Assembly (NCBI RefSeq): GCF_024380015.1
Contig: NZ_CP101509.1
Span: 620,001 to 684,000, forward strand
Source of the DNA: Photobacterium atrarenae
GTDB taxonomy: Bacteria; Pseudomonadota; Gammaproteobacteria; Enterobacterales; Vibrionaceae
DNA: 64,000 bases
Reading direction: 5' to 3'
Shown: one piece after another, positions 17,158 through 26,538 of the stretch
Layout of the letters: each line of letters opens with the position of its first letter
How positions within the stretch are numbered: position 1 is the stretch's first letter
Translations under genes and position numbers: made by a program
The notes under the pieces: model-generated
What the model saw: the letters and a program-made list of their open reading frames with translations, nothing else
Database searches by the model: none
Told to the model about the DNA's origin: nothing

Positions 17158-19104
17158 TCAACTCTCTGCGATAGGTGGAAAGCGTACCCGCTTGCCACTC
17201 GACTGTAGTATCGCTATCTCACATGGTTTGCCTTCTTCATCCAGCCTGAGCTCTCCGATTGCGCTGTGGTTGACGAGCCGACGCTTCCCCGGCGTATCCG
17301 GATCCCGTTTCTTGATTTTCATCCGCTTACGCTTGGTCAGCCAGTTCAGCGGTGAGTGCGGGCTGTACAGCGCCCGGTCCATCAGATCGCAAAAACGCAG
17401 CAGCGCGCGGGGAAACTCATTTTTCAGGCCACTGGACGTGATCTGGAAAATATTCGGACTGCAGCGTCGAAAGCGAAGTTTGATGTCATAGGCAAAAGAG
17501 TAATGCACATCGCCGGACAAGATCACAAAATTAGTCGGCGTCTGTGTATGGGTAAAAATACTCAGCAGCGTATTGGCCGAGCCGGGATGGGCCATCCAGT
17601 TTTCCGCATCAACCATCAACGGCTGTCCAAGCCAGCTCACCACCCGCTGCAGGGTTTCAATAAACTTGACTCCGAAAATCGGAGCTGCCGAAACGATAAT
17701 GACCGCCGGCTCGCGCAACAGGGATTGCTGCAATTCGGTCAGCGCTTCCCAGTCCATCAATCCCGACGGTTTGTTCATTTTGGATTCCGAGCGCCAGCGC
17801 CGGGTTCGGGTATCCAGCACCAGCACTTTCGGCGTGGTTTCGATAGTGTAATGCCATTGCTCAAACCGGTATAGCGCATCAATGAAGCGCTCCTGGTGCG
17901 CCGCGGTTGGCTCGGCAAAAAAGGTCGTCGCCAACGCCATGAAATCATCATCAAACGAAGCCGGATCGTTGCCCCAGCCCTGACAAAGCCAGTAGCTGAG
18001 CAGACCATTACCGATGATCCGCCGCGCCAGCGGATGGCCGTAGGCGGCTTTTTCCCAGCCGACCGTCAGGTTCCAGTCATCCGTCACATCATGATCATCG
18101 AAAATCATATAAGTCGGTATATGCGCCATCAGGCGCCGGACCTGGGGTAAACCGGCAACAAAGCCGTCAATATGCGTTTTCTCTTCCTGCCAGTGTTGCT
18201 GCCATTTGTCGGCCAGCACCTCGCCGCCCCAACGAAAGCCACATTGCTGCAATCGCTCCCGGTTGGTCAGTTGCCACAGGGTCGGCGACCAGACCAGCAA
18301 GTACATCGCAAAAAATTCGCTCAGTCCCATCAGGTGGTTTTCATTTTCCCGCGCACTGAACACCGGCCGACTTCGGTGCGGCAGCCATTTCATCAACGGG
18401 TGATCATCCGACAACCCGTAACCGCTGTCGACATACTGCGGCAAAAGCTTATCGCGACCGTAAAAGTTATATGGATGCGCATACAACGCTGCGGTATCGG
18501 GCACAGGTCCATCGGGGAAGGTCTCATCCGGTAGTCCCAGCAAGTCAATCACCTGCTGAATCACATCCAGTGTCGGCCCGGCAACGTGATCGGCATAGAT
18601 CTGATCGCCACTCATCATCAGCAGCGCCGGACGTTCGGCAACCGGCTGAGCCGAGATCTTCTCATCGGCCGCCACCAAACTATCCCGACTCGGGTGATGG
18701 GGATTGCGGCAAGAGCCGTGCATGACGTAGTCTGCCCGGCTTTTAATCACCAGGGACAGGCGCTGCTCTGTCGGGTACAAAAGAGAGGGCACCAGCTCGC
18801 TCAAGTCACCATCCTGGGTTTGCAGCTGATATTCCAGCGGCGTCTCCAGTGGAAAATCCCCGCTGAAAGTGGCCTGAACGATCCAGGCAGAACGGCCAAT
18901 CCGGATTTGTGAATCATTGCTGATATCAGCCTCATAGAACGGCTGCTCGTCCCCGGGATGAAACAGCAAGAACCGCCCTTGCAGCGGCGCAGTGGTTGCC
19001 AGCCAGACGGTCAGCTCTGAGGCAGTACATTTTCTCAGAATCGGACCGGCTAAAATGAGCGGCAAGGTCTGAGCAGAACTTTCACGGGTTGGCTTGGCTG
19101 ACAC
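17158..19104 (-). CDS. PhoD-like metallophosphatase
   Basis: A 648-aa protein of the PhoD-like phosphatase group (calcineurin-like metallo-fold). An N-terminal ~110-residue beta domain precedes the catalytic region. Seen: the metal-ligand motifs HGSCRNPHH, MMSGDQIYADHV, the FDDHDVTDDWNLT region (Asp/His cluster typical of PhoD) and ILSGDVHYSFAYD. No signal peptide or Tat twin-arginine motif is visible at the start, unlike exported PhoD, so it may be cytoplasmic. It is 73 bp downstream of the LysR gene on the same strand. Substrate unknown; phosphodiester or phospholipid hydrolysis is likely for the family. Confidence 0.83.
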   Translation of the reverse strand: MSAKPTRESSAQTLPLILAGPILRKCTASELTVWLATTAPLQGRFLLFHPGDEQPFYEADISNDSQIRIGRSAWIVQATFSGDFPLETPLEYQLQTQDGDLSELVPSLLYPTEQRLSLVIKSRADYVMHGSCRNPHHPSRDSLVAADEKISAQPVAERPALLMMSGDQIYADHVAGPTLDVIQQVIDLLGLPDETFPDGPVPDTAALYAHPYNFYGRDKLLPQYVDSGYGLSDDHPLMKWLPHRSRPVFSARENENHLMGLSEFFAMYLLVWSPTLWQLTNRERLQQCGFRWGGEVLADKWQQHWQEEKTHIDGFVAGLPQVRRLMAHIPTYMIFDDHDVTDDWNLTVGWEKAAYGHPLARRIIGNGLLSYWLCQGWGNDPASFDDDFMALATTFFAEPTAAHQERFIDALYRFEQWHYTIETTPKVLVLDTRTRRWRSESKMNKPSGLMDWEALTELQQSLLREPAVIIVSAAPIFGVKFIETLQRVVSWLGQPLMVDAENWMAHPGSANTLLSIFTHTQTPTNFVILSGDVHYSFAYDIKLRFRRCSPNIFQITSSGLKNEFPRALLRFCDLMDRALYSPHSPLNWLTKRKRMKIKKRDPDTPGKRRLVNHSAIGELRLDEEGKPCEIAILQSSGKRVRFPPIAES

Positions 19105-19177
19105 GGGTGACTCCTTTGCGGTTGGTATCTCGTATCATACCGTATCACCTCGCCATTTTTGCAAAGAAAACGTCAAG

Positions 19178-20071
19178 TTAACGGGCGTTGACTGAATGGC
19201 GGAACATCCCTCGCAGTTCCTCGTACATCCAGGCCATGATGGTGCCGTTTCCCTTGTCCCGCCGTTTGACAACCCCCATTTCGACCAGCACCGAGTCGGG
19301 AATATGCTCGGTCGACAGCTCGACCAATGCATCAGCGTACCACTCCTCCCGGGCGACATGCTCAGGGATCAGCGCCCAGCCGATCCCACGGATCACCAGG
19401 GCGGTAATGTAATAGTAACTGTCGATATGCCAATGGTTGGGCGAAATCGGCCGGGCCGGCGTTTCGCCCATCCGGTCCCGGATCACCAGTTGACGATATG
19501 CGTGCAGCTCACTCAATGTCGGCACGGGCTCCGCTGCCAACGGATGATTCGCAGCCACCACCAGCGCCTGGTTAAAGTGGCCTATCGGCATGAACTCCAG
19601 GCTTTCCGGCGGCGGCTTTAAGCGAAACAGGATCCCGATATCGGCCCGCTCATCGCTGACCCAGCGGGCAATATCGTCCTGCGAGCCATTGATAATGGTC
19701 AGTTTCAACAGCGGGAACTGCTCGGCCACCCGCTGGAAGAAATTCTCAAACGAGGTGATCGGCACTGCCTCATCCATCGCCACCGTCAGTGACATTTCCT
19801 CACCGGTTGTGACCGTCATCGCTCGGGACTGCATCCGTTGACGCTGGGCCAGCACTGCCTTTGCTTCAATCAGCATTTCCCGTCCCTGTGGCGTCAACAC
19901 CGGCAGTCGGGCGCTGCGATCAAACAGCTCAAAACCGAGGTCAATTTCCAGATTGGTGATCGCGGTGCTGATCCGTGACTGGGCTTTCCCCATCTGCCGC
20001 GCCGCCGCAGAAAAAGAGCCGCAGTCGGCAGCGCTTACAAAGGCCTCTAGTTGATCAAATGTCCAGTTCAT
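19178..20071 (-). CDS. LysR-family transcriptional regulator
   Basis: A 297-aa LysR-type regulator with the N-terminal HTH (FDQLEAFVSAADCGSFSAAA, KAQSRISTAITNLEIDLGFE) and an effector domain with GMGETP-like ligand loop and GIGWALIPEHVA. It is divergent from the MATE efflux gene at 20252, with a 180-bp gap, so it most likely controls that pump and perhaps the PhoD-like gene downstream of itself. Inducer unknown. Confidence 0.88.
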   Translation of the reverse strand: MNWTFDQLEAFVSAADCGSFSAAARQMGKAQSRISTAITNLEIDLGFELFDRSARLPVLTPQGREMLIEAKAVLAQRQRMQSRAMTVTTGEEMSLTVAMDEAVPITSFENFFQRVAEQFPLLKLTIINGSQDDIARWVSDERADIGILFRLKPPPESLEFMPIGHFNQALVVAANHPLAAEPVPTLSELHAYRQLVIRDRMGETPARPISPNHWHIDSYYYITALVIRGIGWALIPEHVAREEWYADALVELSTEHIPDSVLVEMGVVKRRDKGNGTIMAWMYEELRGMFRHSVNAR

Positions 20072-20251
20072 GCTCTCTCCTGCTCAAGACCGGTCCTGAA
20101 AATAATTCAGCGGACCATCTCTATATCTCAACATCTCGCTGATTCGACGGAATGGCCCACCCGATCTATCCGATAAGCGGATAGATACTAACTTTGATCA
20201 ATCTGAATTACGAACATAATACCCCACATTCCTGCTTCACAGTTCAAGATA

Positions 20252-21607
20252 ATGCACGAGATGAACAACAGCTCACAAACAGTCCGCCGGACGTTCTGGC
20301 GCTATACGATTCCCTCCGTTGCTGCCATGCTGGTCAATGGCCTGTATCAGGTAGTCGACGGTATTTTTGTCGGCCACTATGTCGGGGCCGACGGTCTGGC
20401 GGGGATTAACATGGCCTGGCCGATCATCGGCATCCTGATCGGCCTTGGGTTGTTGGTCGGCCTCGGGGCGGGCAGCCTGATTTCCATTTACCGCGGTGAA
20501 GGTAACCCCCAAAAGGCCCGCGATACCCTGTCGACCGGCCTGGGACTGATAGTCCTGCTCGGCGGCTTGATGATGGCACTGATCGCAGCATTCGGCCCGG
20601 CAATGATGCTTGCCCAGGGCGCAACCGGCGCCGCCCTGATCCTGGGCACCGACTATATCGACATCTTTGTCTGGGGGGCCGTGTTTACCCTGGCCGGCAG
20701 TGCCTTGCCGATGCTGGTGCGCAACGATGACAGCCCGCACCTGTCGACCGGGATCATGTGTCTCGGGGCCGGACTCAATATCCTGCTGGATTACCTGCTG
20801 ATCGGCGTCATGGACCGGGGGCTGGAAGGTGCGGCGATCGCCACTGTGCTGTCGCAAAGTGTGGTCTGCTTCATTGCGCTGAGCTACTTTTTTTCATCCT
20901 GTAGCGGGTTACAGCTGACTTGGCGGCGCCTGATTTTTCGCAGCGCGCTGGCGCTAAAAGCTATTGGTTTAGGTGCCTCTACCTTGTTTATGTACGCCTA
21001 CTTCAGCTTTGTGGTTGCACTGCATAACCGGCTGTTCATGGAATACGGCACCGCAACCCATGTCGGCGCGTTTGCCATCATCGGGTATCTGATGACGATC
21101 TACTATCTGCTGGCGGAAGGCATTGCCGGCGGGATGCAACCGCCAATCAGTTATTACTTCGGGGCGCGTCAGGTGGCACCGCTCAAAGCCACCCTGATGC
21201 TGGCGATCAAAGTGACGCTGCTCTCCGGCCTGGGGTTTGTCGCCGCTTTCAACCTGTTTCCGGAAACCCTCCTGGGTTTGTTTATCCAGAACAACCCGGC
21301 CCTGATGGCAACCGCAGCCTATGGCATGAAGTTACATCTATTTGCTTTGTATCTTGATGGGTTAATCGCGCTGGCCACAATTTACTTCCTGGCGGTAAAC
21401 CAAGGCGGCAAAGCATTGGCGATTTCAGTCGGCAACATGCTAATTCAACTGCCTTTCCTTTATCTGCTGCCACAGTGGTATGGGATTGACGGGATCTGGC
21501 TCAGCATTCCGCTGTCCAATATCGTTCTGTTTGCCGTCGTAGCACCGTTGGTCTGGCTGGATATCAGACAAAGACAGCAACAACCCCACCCGGCAACGAG
21601 CTACTAA
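20252..21607 (+). CDS. MATE-family multidrug efflux transporter
   Basis: A 451-aa inner-membrane protein with about 12 hydrophobic segments, the MATE length. Seen: the N-terminal YTIPSVAAMLVNGLYQVVDG IFVGHYVG-type signature (split here), the GLGAGSLISIYRGEGN loop after the second helix, and the matching second-half motif GIAGGMQPPISYYFGARQ. MATE pumps export cationic drugs or metabolites using H+ or Na+. The start is ATG at 20252 (ATG 20261 is an alternative). Divergent from a LysR gene. A perfect 12-bp hairpin lies 40 bp downstream. Confidence 0.88.
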   Translation: MHEMNNSSQTVRRTFWRYTIPSVAAMLVNGLYQVVDGIFVGHYVGADGLAGINMAWPIIGILIGLGLLVGLGAGSLISIYRGEGNPQKARDTLSTGLGLIVLLGGLMMALIAAFGPAMMLAQGATGAALILGTDYIDIFVWGAVFTLAGSALPMLVRNDDSPHLSTGIMCLGAGLNILLDYLLIGVMDRGLEGAAIATVLSQSVVCFIALSYFFSSCSGLQLTWRRLIFRSALALKAIGLGASTLFMYAYFSFVVALHNRLFMEYGTATHVGAFAIIGYLMTIYYLLAEGIAGGMQPPISYYFGARQVAPLKATLMLAIKVTLLSGLGFVAAFNLFPETLLGLFIQNNPALMATAAYGMKLHLFALYLDGLIALATIYFLAVNQGGKALAISVGNMLIQLPFLYLLPQWYGIDGIWLSIPLSNIVLFAVVAPLVWLDIRQRQQQPHPATSY

Positions 21608-21648
21608 CCCTCTATTATTATGAGCGACTGATGATGTCGCACAATTTC

Positions 21649-21681
21649 GTCACTTCCCGGTTGACTTAGCCGGGAAGTGAC
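21649..21681 (+). terminator. Strong hairpin after the MATE gene, no U-tract
   Basis: GTCACTTCCCGG (21649-21660) and CCGGGAAGTGAC (21670-21681) form a perfect 12-bp stem with a 9-nt loop. No run of T follows on either strand, so it may stabilise the 3' end or act as a weak terminator. Confidence 0.45.
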
Positions 21682-21804
21682 AGACTTAACAATCTTGAAG
21701 CTCTGCCTCACAATATGCACACTGCATCTTATCACGTTCGATATACTCAAACGGTCAATATGAAACTTAACTAAAAAAACCAACGAGAATAAGGAATTCA
21801 AACG

Positions 21805-22164
21805 ATGGAAGTGTTCGGACTTCAGCTTAATGTCTCAGATATCGACCTTGCCGCCTCGTTCTACTGTAACAGCTTAGGCTTTGAGGTTGAAAACAAGTCT
21901 TTTTTGCCAGAGTTACTGCACATCAGAAAGAATAGTGTGCGAATTATTTTGTACAAAGTCTCAGAGGTTGCACCTCAGCCAGCCAACGATGACCCTCGGT
22001 TTGTCCTCAATATGGAGACGGCCAACCTCCAAGAAGAAGTCGAGCGCCTCAAAAAGCTTGACGTACACTTCCTGACCCCGGACGTTCAGCACTGCCCCGC
22101 CTCCTCTTACGTGACTGTGCTCGACCCTTTCGACAATGCAATTGATATTGTACAGCTGCGTTAG
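21805..22164 (+). CDS. VOC-superfamily (glyoxalase/dioxygenase-like) protein
   Basis: A 119-aa single-domain vicinal-oxygen-chelate fold protein. Seen: LQLNVSDIDLAASFYCNSLG with a following FEVENKSFLPELLHI strand, the VRIILYKVSE strand and the C-terminal YVTVLDPFDNAIDIVQL, where the usual metal-ligand Glu position appears as Asp (NAIDIV). The first-strand ligand position (LQLNV) lacks His, so metal binding is doubtful. It may be an antibiotic-binding or lyase-like protein. Monocistronic, convergent with the FHA gene. Confidence 0.78.
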   Translation: MEVFGLQLNVSDIDLAASFYCNSLGFEVENKSFLPELLHIRKNSVRIILYKVSEVAPQPANDDPRFVLNMETANLQEEVERLKKLDVHFLTPDVQHCPASSYVTVLDPFDNAIDIVQLR

Positions 22165-22173
22165 TTGTTCCGA

Positions 22174-23265
22174 CTAAAGTGCAAGCAACGAGGGGGGTAC
22201 CATCTGTGGTGAATCAACATCACCTTCAACTTTACCCCCTTTCATCACAATGACATTTTTGGTGTTTAACCGAACCTCGCCATCTTTCAACTGCAAAATC
22301 TCACATGCATCAATTCCGCTGAAACTGACGGCATCACGCAAACGCGTCCGAAGTCGATGCAGACGTATTCGGGTATTCTCCGGCTCAATTCCCAACATTT
22401 CTGACAACTCATTCAACTCAATCCAGCCACAATGGCAGGCGGCATATCCCTGTACGTTATCAGCAAGTACTTTGCGCGCCAGACAAAGCAACAAATAGAG
22501 TTGATTCTGTAAGCGGGCACCTTTCACAACAGAGGACTGTTCACAATCGGTGATCTGAAGCTGAATATCTTCTTCATCATCTGAAACGGTCAGTTGAAAT
22601 GTTAAATCCTCAACCGAGCTGACCACCGGCCGGTTCTTTTGCGTTTCATACTCGATTCGGTTGGTCTGCAAGTAATATTGCTTGCCGTCTATATCGATAT
22701 GATCACCATCCTTTAGAGGCTTCTGCCTGTAATGGCCTGTCTCTGAGACCACCAGATGCCACCCGCAGCCTTCGAAAGACAGCACGACCGTCTCAGAAAC
22801 CACCGTCACCGGCTTTTCCAAATAGATAGGTGACAATTCTGAGTCCACACTGAGCATGACATCACAAGGCTCATGATCACCGATGACCGTAAATGACTCT
22901 CCGGCTCTTGAAGAAAAAACTATCGTATCTGACTCGCGAACGGCAATGGGCTGATCTTTGGCAAGTTTCCGTTCATTCACCCAGATACCATTGGTACTTT
23001 TGTCCTGGATAAACCACTGCCCGTCTTTCCAGAAAAAAATCGCATGGATACGGGAAATATCACTGCGGGATAAAATGGTATGGCAATCCTGTGAGCGGCC
23101 AAAGGTGTGATAATGCCTTAAATGCACCATCTTCCCGGACGATGACTGGAGCGTCCCGCCCTGAATACCGGGCTCAGGAGATTGAACCAGATACATCTTC
23201 GACGGCTGATGACGCCTCCCTGATAAAGGCCGGAACAGTGGCGAAGTTTCAAAGTAAATAGACAT
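22174..23265 (-). CDS. FHA-domain protein with C-terminal winged-helix-like region
   Basis: A 363-aa protein. The N-terminal FHA domain (residues ~45-115) has the phosphothreonine-binding signature: FGRS (55-58), SRIH (71-74) and STNGIWVN (90-97). A middle beta-rich region follows (possible second degenerate FHA, around 150-210). The C-terminal ~100 residues (LCLARKVL, WIELNELSEMLGIEPENTRI, LHRLRTRLRDAVSF) resemble the winged helix of OmpR-type or SARP regulators. So it could be a phosphorylation-responsive DNA-binding protein. The only kinase seen in this window is the fusion at 42.2-46.2 kb; a link is speculation. No secretion-system genes are adjacent. Confidence 0.75.
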   Translation of the reverse strand: MSIYFETSPLFRPLSGRRHQPSKMYLVQSPEPGIQGGTLQSSSGKMVHLRHYHTFGRSQDCHTILSRSDISRIHAIFFWKDGQWFIQDKSTNGIWVNERKLAKDQPIAVRESDTIVFSSRAGESFTVIGDHEPCDVMLSVDSELSPIYLEKPVTVVSETVVLSFEGCGWHLVVSETGHYRQKPLKDGDHIDIDGKQYYLQTNRIEYETQKNRPVVSSVEDLTFQLTVSDDEEDIQLQITDCEQSSVVKGARLQNQLYLLLCLARKVLADNVQGYAACHCGWIELNELSEMLGIEPENTRIRLHRLRTRLRDAVSFSGIDACEILQLKDGEVRLNTKNVIVMKGGKVEGDVDSPQMVPPSLLAL

Positions 23266-23501
23266 ATCAGCCCCTCAAACACGTCAGCAAAGGAAATCGC
23301 TCGAAACCAATGATTAAAATGCGGGTGAACTACTCAAAAACATCACCAATTATACGTTAGCAACATACGAAACCAACTTTAGTGATACTAGCTGCACAAA
23401 TCAGCTGTAACTGATGTAACTTCTCACCTGTTTCGGATTGAGCATCACACCGTGGAAACGCGGCCACCACTTCATATACCCATACGGCATTTAAGCAAAA
23501 G

Positions 23502-24002
23502 CTAGCCCCACATCCTACTCACCATCACCGCAGCAATATACAGGCCAACCCCGTAAGAGATGTGTGCTACCAGGCTGCGAAAGCGCATCAGGTTCGGGTT
23601 GGGCGTTTTCGATGCTGCAATCCCGGCGCCCATCCCGGGCTGAAGAATCAAATACGGTGCCAGCACCGTGATCACCCCGGTCAGCAACGCGGGCAGTAAG
23701 GTCGGACTCAGCGCCCATTCCTGTCCGACCACCATCAGCAGACCCGCAGCAAACACCATCCCAATCAGGTAGTGTGCGACCCAGCCAATCACCGTTTCAC
23801 CGGGAATTGGCGCTGAATTGGCTATCCCCTGATGGACCAGTTGTCCCTTGGGAAGATGACCCAGCCAGCGCCCCACCATCGAATAATTGAGTGACGGGAT
23901 CTGCCACAGGCGACGCTGCAACCACGCCCAGCCATCCATCACCAGCGTCGCCCCGGCACCAATCAACACCGAACTTCCAACCCATTGCACTAAATCGATC
24001 AT
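23502..24002 (-). CDS. DUF2938-type inner-membrane protein
   Basis: A 166-aa membrane protein with about four hydrophobic segments, resembling the DUF2938 family. Seen: GAGATLVMDGWAWLQRRLWQ at the N-terminus, MVGRWLGHLPKG, PGETVIGWVAHYLIGMVFAAG, and ILQPGMGAGIAASKTPNPN. The ATG at 24002 has GGAGG eight bases upstream and is preferred to the ATG at 24017. It is divergent from the ArsR-rhodanese gene; this pairing suggests common control. Function unknown. Confidence 0.75.
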   Translation of the reverse strand: MIDLVQWVGSSVLIGAGATLVMDGWAWLQRRLWQIPSLNYSMVGRWLGHLPKGQLVHQGIANSAPIPGETVIGWVAHYLIGMVFAAGLLMVVGQEWALSPTLLPALLTGVITVLAPYLILQPGMGAGIAASKTPNPNLMRFRSLVAHISYGVGLYIAAVMVSRMWG

Positions 24003-24146
24003 TGCGATTTCCTCCATCGCTCACTTTACCTTGATGACCAACGTCCGTCTGCACTTCTACAGCCCGGCAACCACTCGACGCTCGTCAGCACACCTGTTAA
24101 AATAACATTCAATTGAATTATTGAATGATGATTAAGTGGCTGTTTT

Positions 24147-24869
24147 ATGTCAAGTCTTCCCGACAACCCTCAAGCACAAATCTTCACGGAACTGGCCGAG
24201 CTAGCCCGCTGCCTGGGGAATGCGCATCGGCTAACGTTGCTGGAACATATTGCCCAGGGCGAACGCCCGGTCGATCGGCTGGCCATATTGAGTGGTTTAT
24301 CCGTGGCCAACACTTCACAGCATTTACAACACCTGAAACGGGCCGGATTTGTTACCACCCGACGTGAAGGCAAGCAAGTTTATTACCGCCTGGGCAGCGG
24401 ACCGATAGAGCCACTGCTGAGCGCGTTGCGCCAGTGCGCCGAGCACAACCGCGCCGAAGTCCAGCGGCTCATCGCCGACAGCTACCAGCACCCGGACACC
24501 CTGGAAGCCATTTCCCGCGACGAGCTGCTCAGTCGGATGCACGAAGCCAGTGTCACCCTGCTCGATGTCCGGCCGCAGGAAGAGTTCGCCCTGGGCCATA
24601 TTCCGGGCGCGGTCAATATTCCCATCGCTCAACTGGCGGCACGCTTTGCAGAGCTGCCATCGGATCAAACCGTGATTGCCTACTGTCGCGGGCCATACTG
24701 CCTGTTGTCGGTCGATGCTGTTGAAATCCTGTCCAAGCAGGGCCGCACTGCGCTTCGATTAAAGGAAGGGTATCCGGACTGGAAAGCCGCCGGGCTGGCG
24801 GTTGAAACGCTGGACACCGGAGCAACGAATGACAGGGCACAAAACGCAAGCTCAACAGAGGCAAAGTAA
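24147..24869 (+). CDS. ArsR-family regulator fused to a rhodanese domain
   Basis: A 240-aa fusion. The first ~100 residues are an ArsR winged helix (LARCLGNAHRLTLLEHIAQG, LSGLSVANTSQHLQHLKRAG, TTRREGKQVYYRL). Residues ~125-220 form a rhodanese domain with LLDVRPQEEFALGHIPGAVN and the active-site loop IAYCRGPYCLLSVDAV, where the first Cys is the persulfide-forming residue. Such fusions are thought to sense sulfane sulfur, oxidised sulfur or metalloid stress, with the Cys pair as the sensor. It is divergent from the DUF2938-type membrane gene, its likely target (inference). Confidence 0.87.
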   Translation: MSSLPDNPQAQIFTELAELARCLGNAHRLTLLEHIAQGERPVDRLAILSGLSVANTSQHLQHLKRAGFVTTRREGKQVYYRLGSGPIEPLLSALRQCAEHNRAEVQRLIADSYQHPDTLEAISRDELLSRMHEASVTLLDVRPQEEFALGHIPGAVNIPIAQLAARFAELPSDQTVIAYCRGPYCLLSVDAVEILSKQGRTALRLKEGYPDWKAAGLAVETLDTGATNDRAQNASSTEAK

Positions 24870-24914
24870 CCCGGGGAAAGAAGAAAAAACGGGCGAGAAA
24901 CAAAGGAAAAACAG

Positions 24915-24956
24915 TCGAAAAAAGCCCCCGGATCCGAGAAATGATGATCCGGGGGC
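24915..24956 (-). terminator. Rho-independent terminator of tctCBA
   Basis: An 11-bp perfect stem GCCCCCGGATC (24924-24934) / GATCCGGGGGC (24946-24956), loop 11 nt, followed on the minus strand by TTTTTT. It is 31 bp past the TctA stop. Confidence 0.9.
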
Positions 24957-24987
24957 GAACGCAAATCCAAACGGGTGGACTGACCGC

Positions 24988-26535
24988 CTAATCCTGAGCA
25001 GCAGTCTCCGCAGCACGAGGCTGAGCTGACTTTGCCGTTTTGCGCTTCTCCAGCACTGCCGTGAAGATCGGCAACAACAGCGCCAGGACCGCCAGAACCA
25101 TGATGCTCAGGGTCAGCGGACGTTCCCACAGGAAGGCGTAGCTCCCATCCGACAGCGTCAGGGAGCGGCTTAGGTTTTTCTCCATGATATCGCCGAGAAT
25201 AAAGCCTAGCAGCATCGGGGCCATCGGGAAGTTCAGCAACTTCAGGAACGTCGCAATCACGGTAATGATCACCATCATCTGAATATCAAAGGCGTTGAAA
25301 CTGACCAGGTACACCCCGGTGATCGAAAAGAACAGGATCAGCGGGATCAGGATTGGACGCGGGATCACCAACAACCGAGAGATGTACGGGATCAACGGCA
25401 GATTGAGGATCAACAACACAATATTGCCGAAGTACATCGAGATGATCACCGACCAGAACACATCCGGGTTATCGACAAACAGCCTCGGACCCGGCTGGAT
25501 ACCATACGCAATCAGCGCCCCCAGCATGATTGCCGTAGTGCCGGAGCCCGGGATCCCCAAGGTCAGCAACGGCACAAACGAACCGGTCGAGGCGGCGTTA
25601 TTGGCCGACTCCGGTGCCGCCAGGCCTCGCAGCGCACCTTTGCCGAACTTTTCTTTGACCGCCTTCGGCGCCAGATTCCGCTCCATGCCGTAGCTGAGGA
25701 ACGAAGCAATCGTCGCCCCGGCACCCGGCAGCACCCCCACCAGGAACCCAAAGAACGAGGAGCGGGTCACGGTCGGCGCCACATGCTTCACTTCATCTTT
25801 GCTCAGCTTCATGCTGCCCAGCGACGCCATGTCCATTTGCGGCTCTTTTTCCTTATGCTCGCTCCGCAGCACCGTCATCACCACTTCGGTCAGGGCAAAG
25901 GTTGCCATCGCCAGCAGCAGGAAACTGATCCCGTCAATCAAATCGACATTGCCGAATGTAAAGCGCGGGCTGCCGGACATCACATCGATCCCGACCGTAG
26001 CAATCATCAGGCCGAAGACCGTCATCATCAACGCCTTGAGCACCTGACCTTTGCCGGAAAATGCCGCGACCGCAGTCAGGCCCAGCACCATCAGGGCAAA
26101 ATAGTCACTCGACTGGAAACTGAGCGAGACTTTCGCCAGCGCCGGAGCCGCAAACAGCAACACAATCGCCCCGATCGTTCCGCCGGTAAATGAAGAGTAC
26201 GCCGCCAGCGCCAGCGCTTTGCCGGCTTGTTTCTGCTGCGCCAGCGGATAGCCATCAAACGCGGTAACCACGGTACTGGCACAGCCTGGCGCATTGATCA
26301 GGATCGACGACGTCGAGCCACCGAAAATCGCGCCGTAGTACACCCCGGCCATCAGGATGATCCCCGATGACGGATCCAGACCGTAAGTGATCGGGATCAT
26401 CAGGGCAATCGCCGAAATTGGCCCCAACCCGGGCAGCATCCCGATGAAGGTTCCGGCAAAACAGCCGACAATCACCATCAACAAGTTAAAGGGCATCACG
26501 GCGGTGCTCAGCCCTGATAAAATTCCATCAAACAT
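24988..26535 (-). CDS. tctA: Tripartite tricarboxylate transporter, large permease TctA
   Basis: A 515-aa inner-membrane permease with about 11-12 hydrophobic segments, the TctA family. Seen: GTFIGMLPGLGPISAIALMI and the second, inverted-repeat copy GVLPGAGATIASFLSYGMER, both with the PGxG substrate-loop motif, plus YYGAIFGGSTSSILINAPG. With TctB and TctC it imports citrate or another tri/dicarboxylate using an ion gradient. It begins three bases after the TctB stop, in operon tctCBA. The C-terminal tail KRKTAKSAQPRAAETAAQD is cytoplasmic. Confidence 0.93.
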   Translation of the reverse strand: MFDGILSGLSTAVMPFNLLMVIVGCFAGTFIGMLPGLGPISAIALMIPITYGLDPSSGIILMAGVYYGAIFGGSTSSILINAPGCASTVVTAFDGYPLAQQKQAGKALALAAYSSFTGGTIGAIVLLFAAPALAKVSLSFQSSDYFALMVLGLTAVAAFSGKGQVLKALMMTVFGLMIATVGIDVMSGSPRFTFGNVDLIDGISFLLLAMATFALTEVVMTVLRSEHKEKEPQMDMASLGSMKLSKDEVKHVAPTVTRSSFFGFLVGVLPGAGATIASFLSYGMERNLAPKAVKEKFGKGALRGLAAPESANNAASTGSFVPLLTLGIPGSGTTAIMLGALIAYGIQPGPRLFVDNPDVFWSVIISMYFGNIVLLILNLPLIPYISRLLVIPRPILIPLILFFSITGVYLVSFNAFDIQMMVIITVIATFLKLLNFPMAPMLLGFILGDIMEKNLSRSLTLSDGSYAFLWERPLTLSIMVLAVLALLLPIFTAVLEKRKTAKSAQPRAAETAAQD

Positions 26536-26538
26536 CGC

